Positions 56,311-64,000 of a DNA stretch of 64,000 nucleotides are shown here, in pieces. The stretch spans positions 1,922,001-1,986,000 of the forward strand of contig NZ_FMIC01000002.1 in NCBI RefSeq assembly GCF_900091625.1. Direction: 5' to 3'. The notes beneath the pieces are model-generated. The model did not search any database. It saw only the letters and a list, made by a program, of their open reading frames with translations, and had not been told where the DNA came from. This DNA is from Micromonospora peucetia. Its GTDB lineage: Bacteria; Actinomycetota; Actinomycetes; Mycobacteriales; Micromonosporaceae. The position numbers and the translations under genes are program-made. Numbering within the stretch: the stretch's first letter is position 1; each line of letters opens with the position of its first letter.

Positions 56311-57351
56311 TCAGCGGGGGCGGCCGTAGCTGTGGATCGGGCCGTCGTCGACCTTCTTCATCCTGACCGGCACCCCGGCCCGGGAGGCGTGCACCACCCA
56401 GCCGCCGCCGACGTACATGCCGACGTGGTGCAGGTCGCTGTAGTAGAAGACCAGGTCACCCGGGCGCAGGTCGCCCCGGCTGACGGTCGCGGTCACCCGG
56501 CGCTGCTGGGCGGCGTTGTGCGGCAGCGAGACCCCGGCCTTCGCCCAGGCGGCGAGCATCAGGCCGGAACAGTCGTACGAGTTCGGCCCCTCGGCGCCCC
56601 AGACGTAGGGCTTGCCGATCTGGGCGCAGGCGAACTTCACCGCGGTGCCGGCCGCGCCACCGGGATAGCTGGCCGGGCAGGGGGCGGGACGTAGCGGCCC
56701 GCCGCCGCCGTTGCCGTAGACCCGCAGCCGCAGCTTCTGCAACCGGTCGATCTCGGCGTTGATCTGCTTCTTCTTCGCCGCGAGCTGGGCCTCGGTGCGG
56801 CCGAGCTGGACGACCATCTCGTCCAGTGGGGCCTTCTTCCCGGCCAGTTGGTCGCGCAGTTCGGCGACCTGCCGCACGTCCTGCTGCTGGTGCTGGGCGA
56901 ACTGGTCGAGCAGTTCGAGCTGCCCGACCATCTCGCTCGGCGAGCGGCTGCCGAGCAGGGCGTTGATCGCGGACACCTGCTCACCCTTGTAGGCGCGGAC
57001 GGCCAGCGCGCCGACCTTCTCCATCGCCTGGTCTACCTGCTTCTCCAGCGGCTTGATCTGCGCGGCGAGCGTGTCGGCCTGCTTCCGCTTCGCGGCCAGG
57101 TCCTGTCGGGTGGCGTTGTGCCGTTCGATGATCGGTTCGAGCTTGTTCCAGTCCTCGTCGATCTGCCGCTCGATCTCGGCGACCGTCGGTTCGGCGTGGG
57201 CCGCCGGTGCGCCGCCGGTCAGAACGACGGCGAACGCGGCCAGGGCAGCCAGGGCGGTGGTGCAGCGGTACCAGCGTGGGCGCGGCGCAGCCGTCGTCGG
57301 GTCGGTGAGGACCGACCGGGCGGACGGGGGCCGCGGGGCATGGTGTGCCAC
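56311..57351 (-). CDS. Secreted NlpC/P60 peptidoglycan endopeptidase, riboswitch-controlled
   Basis: A 346-residue RipA-like hydrolase. A long signal peptide (about 1-53, with RCTTALAALAAFAVVLTGGA) is followed by a coiled coil (about 54-205, EIERQIDEDWNKLEPIIERH and repeats). The NlpC/P60 domain follows: KFACAQIGKPYVWGAEGPNS, with catalytic Cys in SYDCSGLMLAAWAKAG near 262. DLVFYYSDLHHVGMYVGGGW carries the catalytic His. Such enzymes cut within the stem peptide. The GTG at 57351 has AAGGAG upstream. A c-di-AMP riboswitch in the leader links expression to cell-wall and osmotic state. Confidence 0.92.
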   Translation of the reverse strand: MAHHAPRPPSARSVLTDPTTAAPRPRWYRCTTALAALAAFAVVLTGGAPAAHAEPTVAEIERQIDEDWNKLEPIIERHNATRQDLAAKRKQADTLAAQIKPLEKQVDQAMEKVGALAVRAYKGEQVSAINALLGSRSPSEMVGQLELLDQFAQHQQQDVRQVAELRDQLAGKKAPLDEMVVQLGRTEAQLAAKKKQINAEIDRLQKLRLRVYGNGGGGPLRPAPCPASYPGGAAGTAVKFACAQIGKPYVWGAEGPNSYDCSGLMLAAWAKAGVSLPHNAAQQRRVTATVSRGDLRPGDLVFYYSDLHHVGMYVGGGWVVHASRAGVPVRMKKVDDGPIHSYGRPR

Positions 57352-57375
57352 CGGGGTCCGTACTCCTTCTTCCGT

Positions 57376-57489
57376 ACCGCCTACCGGGTTAGCTGACGGG
57401 TTCGGGCGGGAAGGGGCGCCCTACCGCAGGACTGCGGATTCACCCCGGGGAACCTGGGTCCCCGGCTCGCTCGGGAGCGACTCGGCGGT
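57376..57489 (-). ncRNA. ydaO/yuaA-type c-di-AMP riboswitch
   Basis: The leader of the NlpC/P60 gene at 56311-57351 carries the conserved blocks of this riboswitch: GGGGACCCA, GGGGTGAATC, GCGGTAGGGCG and CGAACCCGTCAGCTAACC with GTAGGCGG. P1 pairs ACCGCC (57484-57489) with GGCGGT (57376-57381). In actinobacteria this class controls cell-wall hydrolase genes in response to c-di-AMP and normally turns expression off. Confidence 0.9.
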
Positions 57490-57753
57490 GTCGGGCCGGC
57501 ACCGCCCTGGTTGGACGGATTGTCACCGGCCGACAAGGGACCAGAGTAGAGACGACCGTTATCGATCCGCAACCCTCCGGCCGCGACACTCCGCACCCGG
57601 GTCTGGCCGGAAACCGCGTCCTGGGCCGGGGCAACCGCAACCCGGCCGACGAAGATTTTCTTCCTTCTGAAGTGTCCGGTGGAAAGGTATTGACCAAAGG
57701 TGGCGGGCGGGGCGAAGGTGACCCCACCTTTGCCCGTCCGAACTGGGGGTCTG
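57490..57753. promoter_or_regulatory. Divergent promoter of the riboswitch gene and amidase gene
   Basis: About 260 bases. The part near the amidase gene has an inverted repeat in the leader (CAAAGGTGG at 57695-57703 and CCACCTTTG at 57724-57732), which could fold in the mRNA just before the ribosome site. The middle is AT-richer (57640-57670). Confidence 0.5.
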
Positions 57754-59772
57754 ATGCACCTGTCAGCGACAACGAGGAGCAGACGCGTCCTGCTGGCCGC
57801 CGCCGTGGCCGCCGTCATGGTGGCGACGCCGCTCACCGCCGCCGGATCCGCCGCCGCCGCACCGGCGACCGACCGGCAGCAGCAGTACGCCGCCGCGGCA
57901 GCCGAGTACGGCGTGCCGGAGAGCGTCCTGCTCGGCGTCTCCTATCTACAGTCCCGCTGGGACACCAACGCCGGCACGCCGAGCACCAGCGCCGGCTACG
58001 GACCGATGCACCTCACCGACGCCGAGCACGTCGCCGCCCTGCCCGGGGGCACCCACCACGACGAGGGCACCGAGGACCCGCGCGGCGACGACTCCCGTCC
58101 GTCCCTGGCGGAGGCGCGCGAGCCGGCCGAGCCGGCTCCCGCCGAGGCGGCGCTCCGGACGCTCGACGCCGCCGCCGGACTCACCGGCGCCAGCGAGGAG
58201 GCGCTGCGGACGGACGTCACGGCGAACATCCGGGGCGGCGCGGCGCTGCTGGCCGCGTACCAGAAGGAGATCGGTGCCCCGGTCGGTGCCGAGACCGACC
58301 CGGCGGCCTGGTACGGCGCGGTGGCCCGCTACTCCGGCGCCGACACCACCGACGCCGCGGCGGCCTTCGCCAACGAGGTGTACGCCACCATCGCCACGGG
58401 CGACACCCGACTGACCGACGACGGGCAGCGGGTCACCCTCGCCGCCCGCGAGGTCCAGCCGGAGCGTTCCTGGCTGGACCGGCTGGGCCTGCGCAAGCTC
58501 GCCCGGCCCGACGGGCTGGAGTGCCCGAGCGACATCTCGTGCGAGTGGATCCCGGCGCCCTACCAGAACTACGGCACCACCCTCGGCGCGTACGGCAACC
58601 ACGACCTGGCTGACCGGCCCGCACAGCAGAAGATCGAGTACATCGTCATCCACGACACCGAGGGCTACTTCGGGCCCAGCGTGAACCTGGTCAAGGACCC
58701 GAAGCGGGTGGGTTGGCACTACACCCTGCGCTCGGTGGACGGCCACATCGCCCAGCACATCAAGACCAAGAACGTCGGCTGGCACGCCGGTAACTGGTAC
58801 GTGAACTCCAAGTCCATCGGCCTTGAGCACGAGGGCTTCGCGGGACACGGCACCTGGTACACCGAGGCGATGTACCGCACCTCCGCCAAGCTGGTCCGCC
58901 ACCTGGCGCGGCAGTACAACATCCCGCTGGACCGCAACCACATCATCGGGCACGACAACGTCCCCGGCACCGTCGCCGCGAACGTGCGTGGCATGCACTG
59001 GGACGCGGGCCCGTACTGGGACTGGTCGCACTACTTCGACCTGCTGAAGGCGCCGTTCTGGTCGACCGGCACGCACCGGACCGGACTGGTCACCATCGAC
59101 CCGGACTTCGCCACCAACCAGCCGCAGTTCACCGGCTGCAACCGGCAGCCGCCGGGCGTGCCGAACCCGCCCCCGCCGACGGCTCCCTGCCCGCTGCGCG
59201 GCTCGTCGGCGCTGCCCCTGCACAACGCGCCGAGCCAGGACGCGCCGCTGGTCAACGACATCGCGCTGCGGCCCGACGGCACCCCGAACACCATGTACGT
59301 CTCCGACCACGGCGCCCGGGTCTCGGCAGGACAGACGTACGCCCTGGCCGAGGTGCGGGGCGACTGGACGGCGATCTGGTACCTCGGCCAGAAGGCGTGG
59401 TTCCACAACCCGGCCTCGGCGCGGACCGCCAAGTGGTCCGTCGGCCTGGTCGCCACCCCGAAGGCAGGCAAGACCACCATCCCGGTGTACGGCCGGGCGT
59501 ACCCGGAGCAGGCGGCATACCCGGAGGGCGTGCCATACCAGACGATTTCGCCGCTCCAGTACACGCTCTCGGCCGGTGAGCGGTACGCCGTCGGCAACCT
59601 GCTCCCCGGCGAGTACTACCGGGCCACCACGTTCGACGGCTCCGCCCCGGGTGACCGGACCGTCATCCGCGGCGAGAACAAGTACGTGCAGATCCAGTTC
59701 GGCCACCGCATCATGTACGTCAACCTGGCCGACGTGAACCTGCTGCCCTCGCCGCTGGGCGCGCCCCGCTGA
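57754..59772 (+). CDS. Secreted N-acetylmuramoyl-L-alanine amidase (Amidase_2 family)
   Basis: A 672-residue exported protein. The signal peptide covers about 1-35 (RRVLLAAAVAAVMVATPLTA). A helical lysozyme-like region (about 40-210) follows, with VPESVLLGVSYLQSRWDTNA. The amidase domain (about 290-440) contains IEYIVIHDTEGYFGPSVNL, VGWHYTLRSVDGHIAQHIKT and the zinc ligands in GWHAGNWYVNSKSIGLEHEG and HIIGHDNVPGT. The last 200 residues carry SH3-like segments. It cleaves the amide link of peptidoglycan. GGGGGTCTG precedes the ATG at 57754; the frame is open upstream but unlike a signal peptide. Confidence 0.9.
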   Translation: MHLSATTRSRRVLLAAAVAAVMVATPLTAAGSAAAAPATDRQQQYAAAAAEYGVPESVLLGVSYLQSRWDTNAGTPSTSAGYGPMHLTDAEHVAALPGGTHHDEGTEDPRGDDSRPSLAEAREPAEPAPAEAALRTLDAAAGLTGASEEALRTDVTANIRGGAALLAAYQKEIGAPVGAETDPAAWYGAVARYSGADTTDAAAAFANEVYATIATGDTRLTDDGQRVTLAAREVQPERSWLDRLGLRKLARPDGLECPSDISCEWIPAPYQNYGTTLGAYGNHDLADRPAQQKIEYIVIHDTEGYFGPSVNLVKDPKRVGWHYTLRSVDGHIAQHIKTKNVGWHAGNWYVNSKSIGLEHEGFAGHGTWYTEAMYRTSAKLVRHLARQYNIPLDRNHIIGHDNVPGTVAANVRGMHWDAGPYWDWSHYFDLLKAPFWSTGTHRTGLVTIDPDFATNQPQFTGCNRQPPGVPNPPPPTAPCPLRGSSALPLHNAPSQDAPLVNDIALRPDGTPNTMYVSDHGARVSAGQTYALAEVRGDWTAIWYLGQKAWFHNPASARTAKWSVGLVATPKAGKTTIPVYGRAYPEQAAYPEGVPYQTISPLQYTLSAGERYAVGNLLPGEYYRATTFDGSAPGDRTVIRGENKYVQIQFGHRIMYVNLADVNLLPSPLGAPR

Positions 59773-59786
59773 TCCATCGCACGACG

Positions 59787-59817
59787 AGGGCCCCCGGTCG
59801 AGGAGACCGGGGGCCCT
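59787..59817. terminator. Terminator between the amidase and second NlpC/P60 genes
   Basis: Perfect 13-bp arms (AGGGCCCCCGGTC at 59787-59799; complement at 59805-59817), 5-nt loop, followed by TTTCG. It serves both converging genes. Confidence 0.9.
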
Positions 59818-59836
59818 TTCGTTGCGTTGTGCGGGA

Positions 59837-60844
59837 TCAGCCGGGTCTGCGGAACCCGGCCACCGGCATGGTGTTGATGCTGGAGACGTTGACCGGCTTG
59901 CCGGCCCGGGCCGCGTGCACCATTTTGTCGTTGCCAAGGTAGAGGCCGACGTGGTGCAGGTCGCTGAAGAAGAAGACCAGGTCACCGGGGCGCGCCTCGG
60001 AGCGCGGGATGGCCTTGCCCTCGTTCCACTGCGCGCCGGTGAAGTGCGTGAGGTGGATCCCCGCCGCCTTGTAGGCGTACTGGGTCAGGCCGGAGCAGTC
60101 GAACGAGTTCGGGCCGACAGCGCCCCAGACGTACGGATCACCGATCTGGGCGCAGGCGGTCCTGATCGCGGTCCGGGCCGCGTCGCTGACCACCCCGTTG
60201 ATGGTCGGGCACTTCTCCGTCTTGACGGTCGTCACCGGCAGCGACGCCTCGAGCTTCTTGATGTCGACGTCGATCTGCTTCTTCTTCGCCCCCAGGTCGG
60301 TCTCCTGCTTCTTCTGGGTGGCGATCAGCGTGTCGAGCTTCTGCTTCTCCCCGTCGTACTTCTCGCGGAGGGTCGTCACGCCCTGGAGCTGCTTGCGCTC
60401 GTTGGCGGCCAGCCGGTCCAGCATGGTCAGCTGCTCGGTCAGCGTGTCCGGCTTGGCGCTGACCAGCAGGGCCCCGATGTCGTGGGACGGGCCGGACATG
60501 TAGTAGCGGGAGGCGAGGTCGCCGACCCGGTCCATCGCCAGCTCGCTCTCCAGCGCCAACGGCTGGATCTTCTTCTCCAGCTCCGTCGACTTCTTGGTGT
60601 TGACCTTCAGCTGCGCCCGCACCTTGTTGTACTGCTCGATGGTGGGCTCGAGCTGCCTCCACTTCTGGTCGATCGCGGCCTCGATCTCGTCGACTGAGGG
60701 CTCGGCGTACGCGGGCGCGGCCAGCATGCCGGCGCCGACCGCCGCCGCGGCGACCAAGGTGAGCAGACGATGGGCGACCCTACGCAGGCCACCCGGACGA
60801 GCAGACCGTCCCGGCGCGCGACGATGAGGGGGCATGGTTGCCAC
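59837..60844 (-). CDS. Secreted NlpC/P60 peptidoglycan endopeptidase, second paralogue
   Basis: A 335-residue paralogue of the protein at 56311-57351. The signal peptide is about 1-46 (RLLTLVAAAAVGAGMLAAPA). A coiled coil (about 47-190, EIEAAIDQKWRQLEPTIEQY) and the NlpC/P60 domain follow, with AQIGDPYVWGAVGPNSFDCS (Cys near 250), GDLVFFFSDLHHVGLYLGN and a C-terminal VAGFRRPG. The GTG at 60844 has AAAGGAG nine bases upstream and suits better than the TTG further 5'. No c-di-AMP riboswitch is found in its leader. Confidence 0.9.
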   Translation of the reverse strand: MATMPPHRRAPGRSARPGGLRRVAHRLLTLVAAAAVGAGMLAAPAYAEPSVDEIEAAIDQKWRQLEPTIEQYNKVRAQLKVNTKKSTELEKKIQPLALESELAMDRVGDLASRYYMSGPSHDIGALLVSAKPDTLTEQLTMLDRLAANERKQLQGVTTLREKYDGEKQKLDTLIATQKKQETDLGAKKKQIDVDIKKLEASLPVTTVKTEKCPTINGVVSDAARTAIRTACAQIGDPYVWGAVGPNSFDCSGLTQYAYKAAGIHLTHFTGAQWNEGKAIPRSEARPGDLVFFFSDLHHVGLYLGNDKMVHAARAGKPVNVSSINTMPVAGFRRPG

Positions 60845-61111
60845 CGGCACCGACTCCTTTTGCAACCCGACCGCCGGGCGCCTCGCGCGAGGGAAGAGGG
60901 GCGAGACAGACGACCCTCAGCGGCCGGTGCCCAACATTAGGGAAGGCTGGCAGCGGAATCAAGGCGACCATCGTTCACATCACGCCTGCGCAACCACCCG
61001 CGCACGAAGGGTGTCGGCCCGCCGCCATCGTGACCACCACGGCCTCCTGAACGACGACGGCGGCGGCACCGGGGAGGTGCCACCGCCATCGGGTGTCTCA
61101 GGGGGTACGCG

Positions 61112-63328
61112 TCAGCCGGCGACCGGTGCCCGCTCGGTGTCGCCCGGCGCCTGCTCGGGCTTGACCGAGCGGAGCAGCACGCTGGCCACGTCGACCACCT
61201 CGACCTCTTCCCCGGCGCCCTTGCCGTTCACGCCGTCGTTGAGCATCGTCGAGCAGAACGGGCAGCCGACGGCGACCGTCTTCGCCCCGGTGGAAATGGC
61301 CTCCTCGACCCGGTCCACGTTGATCCGCTTGCCGATCTTCTCCTCCATCCACATCCGGGCGCCGCCGGCGCCGCAGCAGAAGGAGCGCTCGCTGTTACGC
61401 GGCATCTCGATGAGGCCGCCGTCGCCCGGTCCGGCCTCGCCGGCGATGGCGCTGCCGAGCACCTCACGCGGCGGGGCGAAGATCCGGTTGTGCCGGCCCA
61501 GGTAGCAGGGGTCGTGATAGGTCACGCCGCCGTCGACCGGCTGCACCGGGGTGAGCTTGCCGGTGGCGACCAGGTGGGCCAGGAGCTGGGTGTGGTGGAC
61601 CACCTCGAACTCGCCGCCGAGCTGGCCGTACTCGTTGCCCAGGGTGTTGAAGCAGTGCGGGCAGGTGGCGACGATCTTCCGCTTGCTCTTCTCCCGGCCC
61701 TCGAACGCCTCGTTGAGGGTCTCGACGTTCTGCTGGGCGAGCATCTGGAAGACGAACTCGTTGCCGATCCGGCGGGCCGGGTCGCCGGAGCAGGTCTCGC
61801 CCTCGCCGAGGATGGCGAAGGAGACGCCGGCCTCGTTGAGCAGCGTGGCGACCGCCCGGGTGGTCTTCTTGGCCCGGTCCTCGAACGCGCCAGCGCAGCC
61901 GACCCAGAAGAGGTACTCGAAGTCGTCGACCTCGCCGACCCGCGGCACCTCGAAGTCCAGGCCCTTGGTCCAGTCCTCGCGGGTGTTCTGCGGGGCGCCC
62001 CACGGGTTGCCCTTGTTCTCCAGGTTGCGCAGCATCACGCCGGCCTCGGACGGGAAGCTCGACTCGATGAGCACCTGGTAGCGCCGCATGTCGACGATGT
62101 GGTCGACGTGCTCGATGTCGACCGGGCACTGCTCGACGCAGGCGCCGCAGGTGGTGCAGGACCAGAGCACGTCCGGGTCGATGATGCCGCCTTCCTCGGC
62201 GGTGCCGATCAGCGGCCGCTCGGCCTCGGCGAGCGCGAGCACGTCCAGGTGGGCGAGTTGGGCGGCGGTGGCCTTCTCCTCGCCGGTCAGGTCCTTGCCG
62301 CCGCCGGCCAGCAGGTACGGCGCCTTGGCGTACGCGTGGTCACGCAGGCTCAACACCAGCAGCTTCGGCGACAGCGGCTTGGCGGTGTTCCAGGCCGGGC
62401 ACTGCGACTGGCAGCGACCACACTCGGTGCAGGTGCTGAAGTCCAGCAGACCCTTCCAGGTGAACTGCTCGACCTGGGCGACGCCGAACTGGTCCTTCTC
62501 CGGGTCGGCCTCCTCGAAGTCCAGCGGCTTGCCCTGGCTGGTCATGGGACGCAGCGCGCCGAGGCCGGAGACGTTGGCGCCCGGGTCGCGCTTGAAGAAG
62601 ATGTTGAAGAAGGCCAGGAAGCGGTGCCAGGCGACGCCCATGGTGACGTTGAGGGCGATCACGATGAGCCAGGTCATCGAGATGACGATCTTGATGAGGG
62701 CGGCGACGCTGACGCCTGCCTCCCAGTCCGGCAGCACCCCGCCGACGGCGTGGCTGAGCGGGGCGGCCCAGACCGGGTACTCGAAGTGGTCGGTGGCGAC
62801 CTTGAAGCCCCGGATGACGAAGCCCATGATCAGTACGGCGAGGATGATGCCCTCGACGAAGTAGCCCTGCCACATGGTCGAGCCGGTGAACCGGGACTTC
62901 CCGCCCGGCCGGGTGGGCCGGTTGCGAAGCCGGATCGCGATCAGCACCAGGATGCTGACGATGCCGAGGATGGCCAGCCACTCGGTGACCAGCCCGTAGA
63001 GCGCCCAGTCGCCGACCAGCGGCAGCCCGCCGGTCGGAGAGACGACCTCGAAGTACGCCTCCAGCACCAGCAGCGACAGCACGACGAAGCCGACCATCAC
63101 GAACCAGTGCGCCGCGCCCACCACGCTCCAGCGGAGCATGCGGGTGTGGCCGGCGGTCTCGGCCAGCATGGTCTTCGTGCGGGTGCCCTTGTCACCGAAG
63201 CGGGTCGGGTCCGGCTGCCCCAGCCGGATGACGGCCACCATCTTCATGACCGCGCGTACCGCAAGCCACACCGCCACGGCGGTGATGGCGAACGCGAGGA
63301 TCGTGGTGACGATCTGGACGCTGCCCAT
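61112..63328 (-). CDS. EtfD-like membrane Fe-S oxidoreductase (ETF to quinone)
   Basis: A 738-residue membrane enzyme. The N-terminal half has about five to six hydrophobic segments (TTILAFAITAVAVWLAVRAV; AHWFVMVGFVVLSLLVLEAY; YGLVTEWLAILGIVSILVLI; ALIKIVISMTWLIVIALNVT). Two 4Fe-4S clusters follow: STCTECGRCQSQCPAWN near 290 and SCTTCGACVEQCPVDIEH near 370. Two heterodisulfide-reductase-type CCG domains come next: WVGCAGAFEDRAKKTTRAV, CSGDPARR and FCCGAGGARMWMEEKIG, with GCPFCSTMLND near the end. This is the layout of mycobacterial EtfD, which oxidises ETF and reduces menaquinone in beta-oxidation. An operator like that of the acyl-CoA dehydrogenase lies upstream. Confidence 0.92.
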   Translation of the reverse strand: MGSVQIVTTILAFAITAVAVWLAVRAVMKMVAVIRLGQPDPTRFGDKGTRTKTMLAETAGHTRMLRWSVVGAAHWFVMVGFVVLSLLVLEAYFEVVSPTGGLPLVGDWALYGLVTEWLAILGIVSILVLIAIRLRNRPTRPGGKSRFTGSTMWQGYFVEGIILAVLIMGFVIRGFKVATDHFEYPVWAAPLSHAVGGVLPDWEAGVSVAALIKIVISMTWLIVIALNVTMGVAWHRFLAFFNIFFKRDPGANVSGLGALRPMTSQGKPLDFEEADPEKDQFGVAQVEQFTWKGLLDFSTCTECGRCQSQCPAWNTAKPLSPKLLVLSLRDHAYAKAPYLLAGGGKDLTGEEKATAAQLAHLDVLALAEAERPLIGTAEEGGIIDPDVLWSCTTCGACVEQCPVDIEHVDHIVDMRRYQVLIESSFPSEAGVMLRNLENKGNPWGAPQNTREDWTKGLDFEVPRVGEVDDFEYLFWVGCAGAFEDRAKKTTRAVATLLNEAGVSFAILGEGETCSGDPARRIGNEFVFQMLAQQNVETLNEAFEGREKSKRKIVATCPHCFNTLGNEYGQLGGEFEVVHHTQLLAHLVATGKLTPVQPVDGGVTYHDPCYLGRHNRIFAPPREVLGSAIAGEAGPGDGGLIEMPRNSERSFCCGAGGARMWMEEKIGKRINVDRVEEAISTGAKTVAVGCPFCSTMLNDGVNGKGAGEEVEVVDVASVLLRSVKPEQAPGDTERAPVAG

Positions 63329-63686
63329 CGAGTTGGCCTCCCGGTCTGCTGCCTGTCGAGCGGCTCGGCGACCGGGGCCGGGTCAGGGCGCGATCGGCAA
63401 GCCGCCGCCGCACCCTTGACCGGACCGGTCGATGACCTCGCTCCACTCGGTCATGCAGTGCAGCATACGTGCAAGGTTACCCAGCAGTAACGTGAATCAT
63501 CTCGCACTCCGGCCAACGCCGCCCTGCGCCCACCTTAGGGCGCAACTACCCGAACCGCCGGGCAGGGGCTCCACTGAGTGACATGGATTGCCACCGCACC
63601 AGGCGGCCCAGGGCCGCAACGCCGTCGACGGCGGGCTGATCGCGCTCAGGGCCCCCGCCGCCGGGCCGGCGACGGGGTCGTGATGC
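63329..63686. other. Gap between etfD-like gene and crgA
   Basis: About 360 bases. It holds the promoter of the etfD-like gene and its operator. A short minus-strand frame (about 63384-63455, MTEWSEVIDRSGQGCGGGLP and three more residues) lies ahead of it and could be a leader ORF or noise. I see no terminator with certainty for crgA. Confidence 0.45.
63476..63491 (-). promoter_or_regulatory. TetR-type operator before the etfD-like gene
   Basis: GTTACCCAGCAGTAAC: GTTAC and GTAAC arms with six bases between. It matches GTTACCGATCAGTAAC in front of the acyl-CoA dehydrogenase gene (42381) at 14 of 16 bases. It lies about 150 bases upstream of the start at 63328. Confidence 0.7.
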
Positions 63687-63953
63687 TCAGCGCCAGCGGG
63701 AGAGCAGGATCAGGGAGCCGACCATGGCCCCGAAGCCCACCGCGAGGTTCCAGTAACCCCACGACATGACCGGGTACTCCTGCTCGGAAAGGTAGTAGAC
63801 CACCAGCCACCCGATGCCGAAGACGATGAGGGCGACCGCCGAGATCGGCAGCCAGACCGGGCTAGGCTTGCGCGTCGCCGCCGTCGTCGTCGTCGGACGG
63901 ACGTCCGTCGGCGGGGTGTACACCTTCTTCTTGCGAACCTGAGACTTGGGCAC
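63687..63953 (-). CDS. crgA: Cell division protein CrgA
   Basis: An 88-residue membrane protein of actinobacterial septation. A basic N-terminal tail (PKSQVRKKKVYTPPTDVRPT) precedes two hydrophobic segments (VWLPISAVALIVFGIGWLVV; YWNLAVGFGAMVGSLILLSR) linked by YYLSEQEYPVMSWG. CrgA helps recruit and regulate divisome proteins. The start is GTG 63953 with GGAGAG upstream. Its length and motifs are normal. Confidence 0.95.
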   Translation of the reverse strand: MPKSQVRKKKVYTPPTDVRPTTTTAATRKPSPVWLPISAVALIVFGIGWLVVYYLSEQEYPVMSWGYWNLAVGFGAMVGSLILLSRWR

Positions 63954-64000
63954 GACGCTCTCCAGAGGGGTTACGACCTCGTCCGGCCTGACAACCGGGC

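Noticed and set aside
57946-59985. 679-codon minus-strand open frame
   Set aside because: Antisense to the amidase gene, Arg/Val/Gly-rich, no motif.
60845-61111. Second c-di-AMP riboswitch before the NlpC/P60 paralogue
   Set aside because: The conserved blocks (GGGGTGAATC, CAGCTAACC, GTAGGCG) were looked for on the minus strand and are absent.
63384-63455. Short leader ORF before the etfD-like gene
   Set aside because: Only 23 codons and no clear ribosome site; mentioned as a possibility but not called as a gene.
61490-63490. 666-codon plus-strand open frame
   Set aside because: Antisense to the etfD-like gene and dominated by Leu, Asp, Gly and Val; no family likeness.

Overview
The window is very GC-rich (roughly 70 percent or more), densely coded, with many GTG starts, strong third-position G/C bias and overlapping stop/start codons. 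Gene content points to a high-GC actinobacterium: the cell-division protein CrgA, an F420-type luciferase-like monooxygenase, HspR with HAIR operators, orphan DUF397 proteins, a c-di-AMP riboswitch ahead of an NlpC/P60 hydrolase, and FadE5- and EtfD-type enzymes. Several intergenic hairpins look like those I associate with Micromonospora and relatives, so Micromonosporaceae is the best guess. This is inferred from content only.

1-11.6 kb: the heat-shock block. clpB and the dnaK-grpE-dnaJ-hspR operon lie on the minus strand. HspR-type inverted repeats (HAIR) sit in front of both clpB and dnaK. dnaJ is broken by a frameshift in this sequence. Between the two units are a TrkA-C regulator with a CPA2 cation/proton antiporter and two small unknown genes. 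11.6-19 kb: two overlapping dynamin-like GTPase genes divergent from dnaK, a conserved unknown gene, a PAP2-like membrane protein and a repeat-rich anchored protein. 19-26 kb: a three-gene 2-oxo acid dehydrogenase operon (E1 alpha, E1 beta, E2), a 45-residue protein and a large Pro/Gly/Gln-rich membrane protein.

26-33.8 kb: the most accessory-looking part. A secreted FG-GAP repeat protein diverges from a large LuxR-type ATPase regulator. Two near-identical DUF397 genes flank two unknown genes and a decayed IS30 remnant, followed by an ankyrin-repeat gene. 33.9-40.2 kb: an NHL/thioredoxin protein, the 5-oxoprolinase genes pxpBCA, a hemolysin III-like protein, and sixA between two DUF6458 genes. 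40.5-48.6 kb: a FadE5-like acyl-CoA dehydrogenase behind two TetR-type palindromes, a SpoIIE phosphatase, an RlpA-like protein, a phosphoribosyltransferase, a questin-oxidase-like protein, an ASCH protein, an F420-type oxidoreductase and an AAC(3)-like acetyltransferase.

48.6-53.6 kb: regulator/enzyme pairs (epoxide hydrolase with a WYL regulator; HxlR with an atypical SDR and an MFS exporter) and a tRNA-Gly(CCC). 53.9-64 kb: a secreted M43-type zinc protease, an FMN-type PPOX protein, dCTP deaminase, three secreted peptidoglycan hydrolases (one behind a c-di-AMP riboswitch), the EtfD-like membrane Fe-S oxidoreductase and crgA. The operator in front of etfD matches 14 of 16 bases of one in front of the acyl-CoA dehydrogenase, suggesting that a dehydrogenase and its electron outlet are controlled together. 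No CRISPR array, rRNA or intact transposon was seen.
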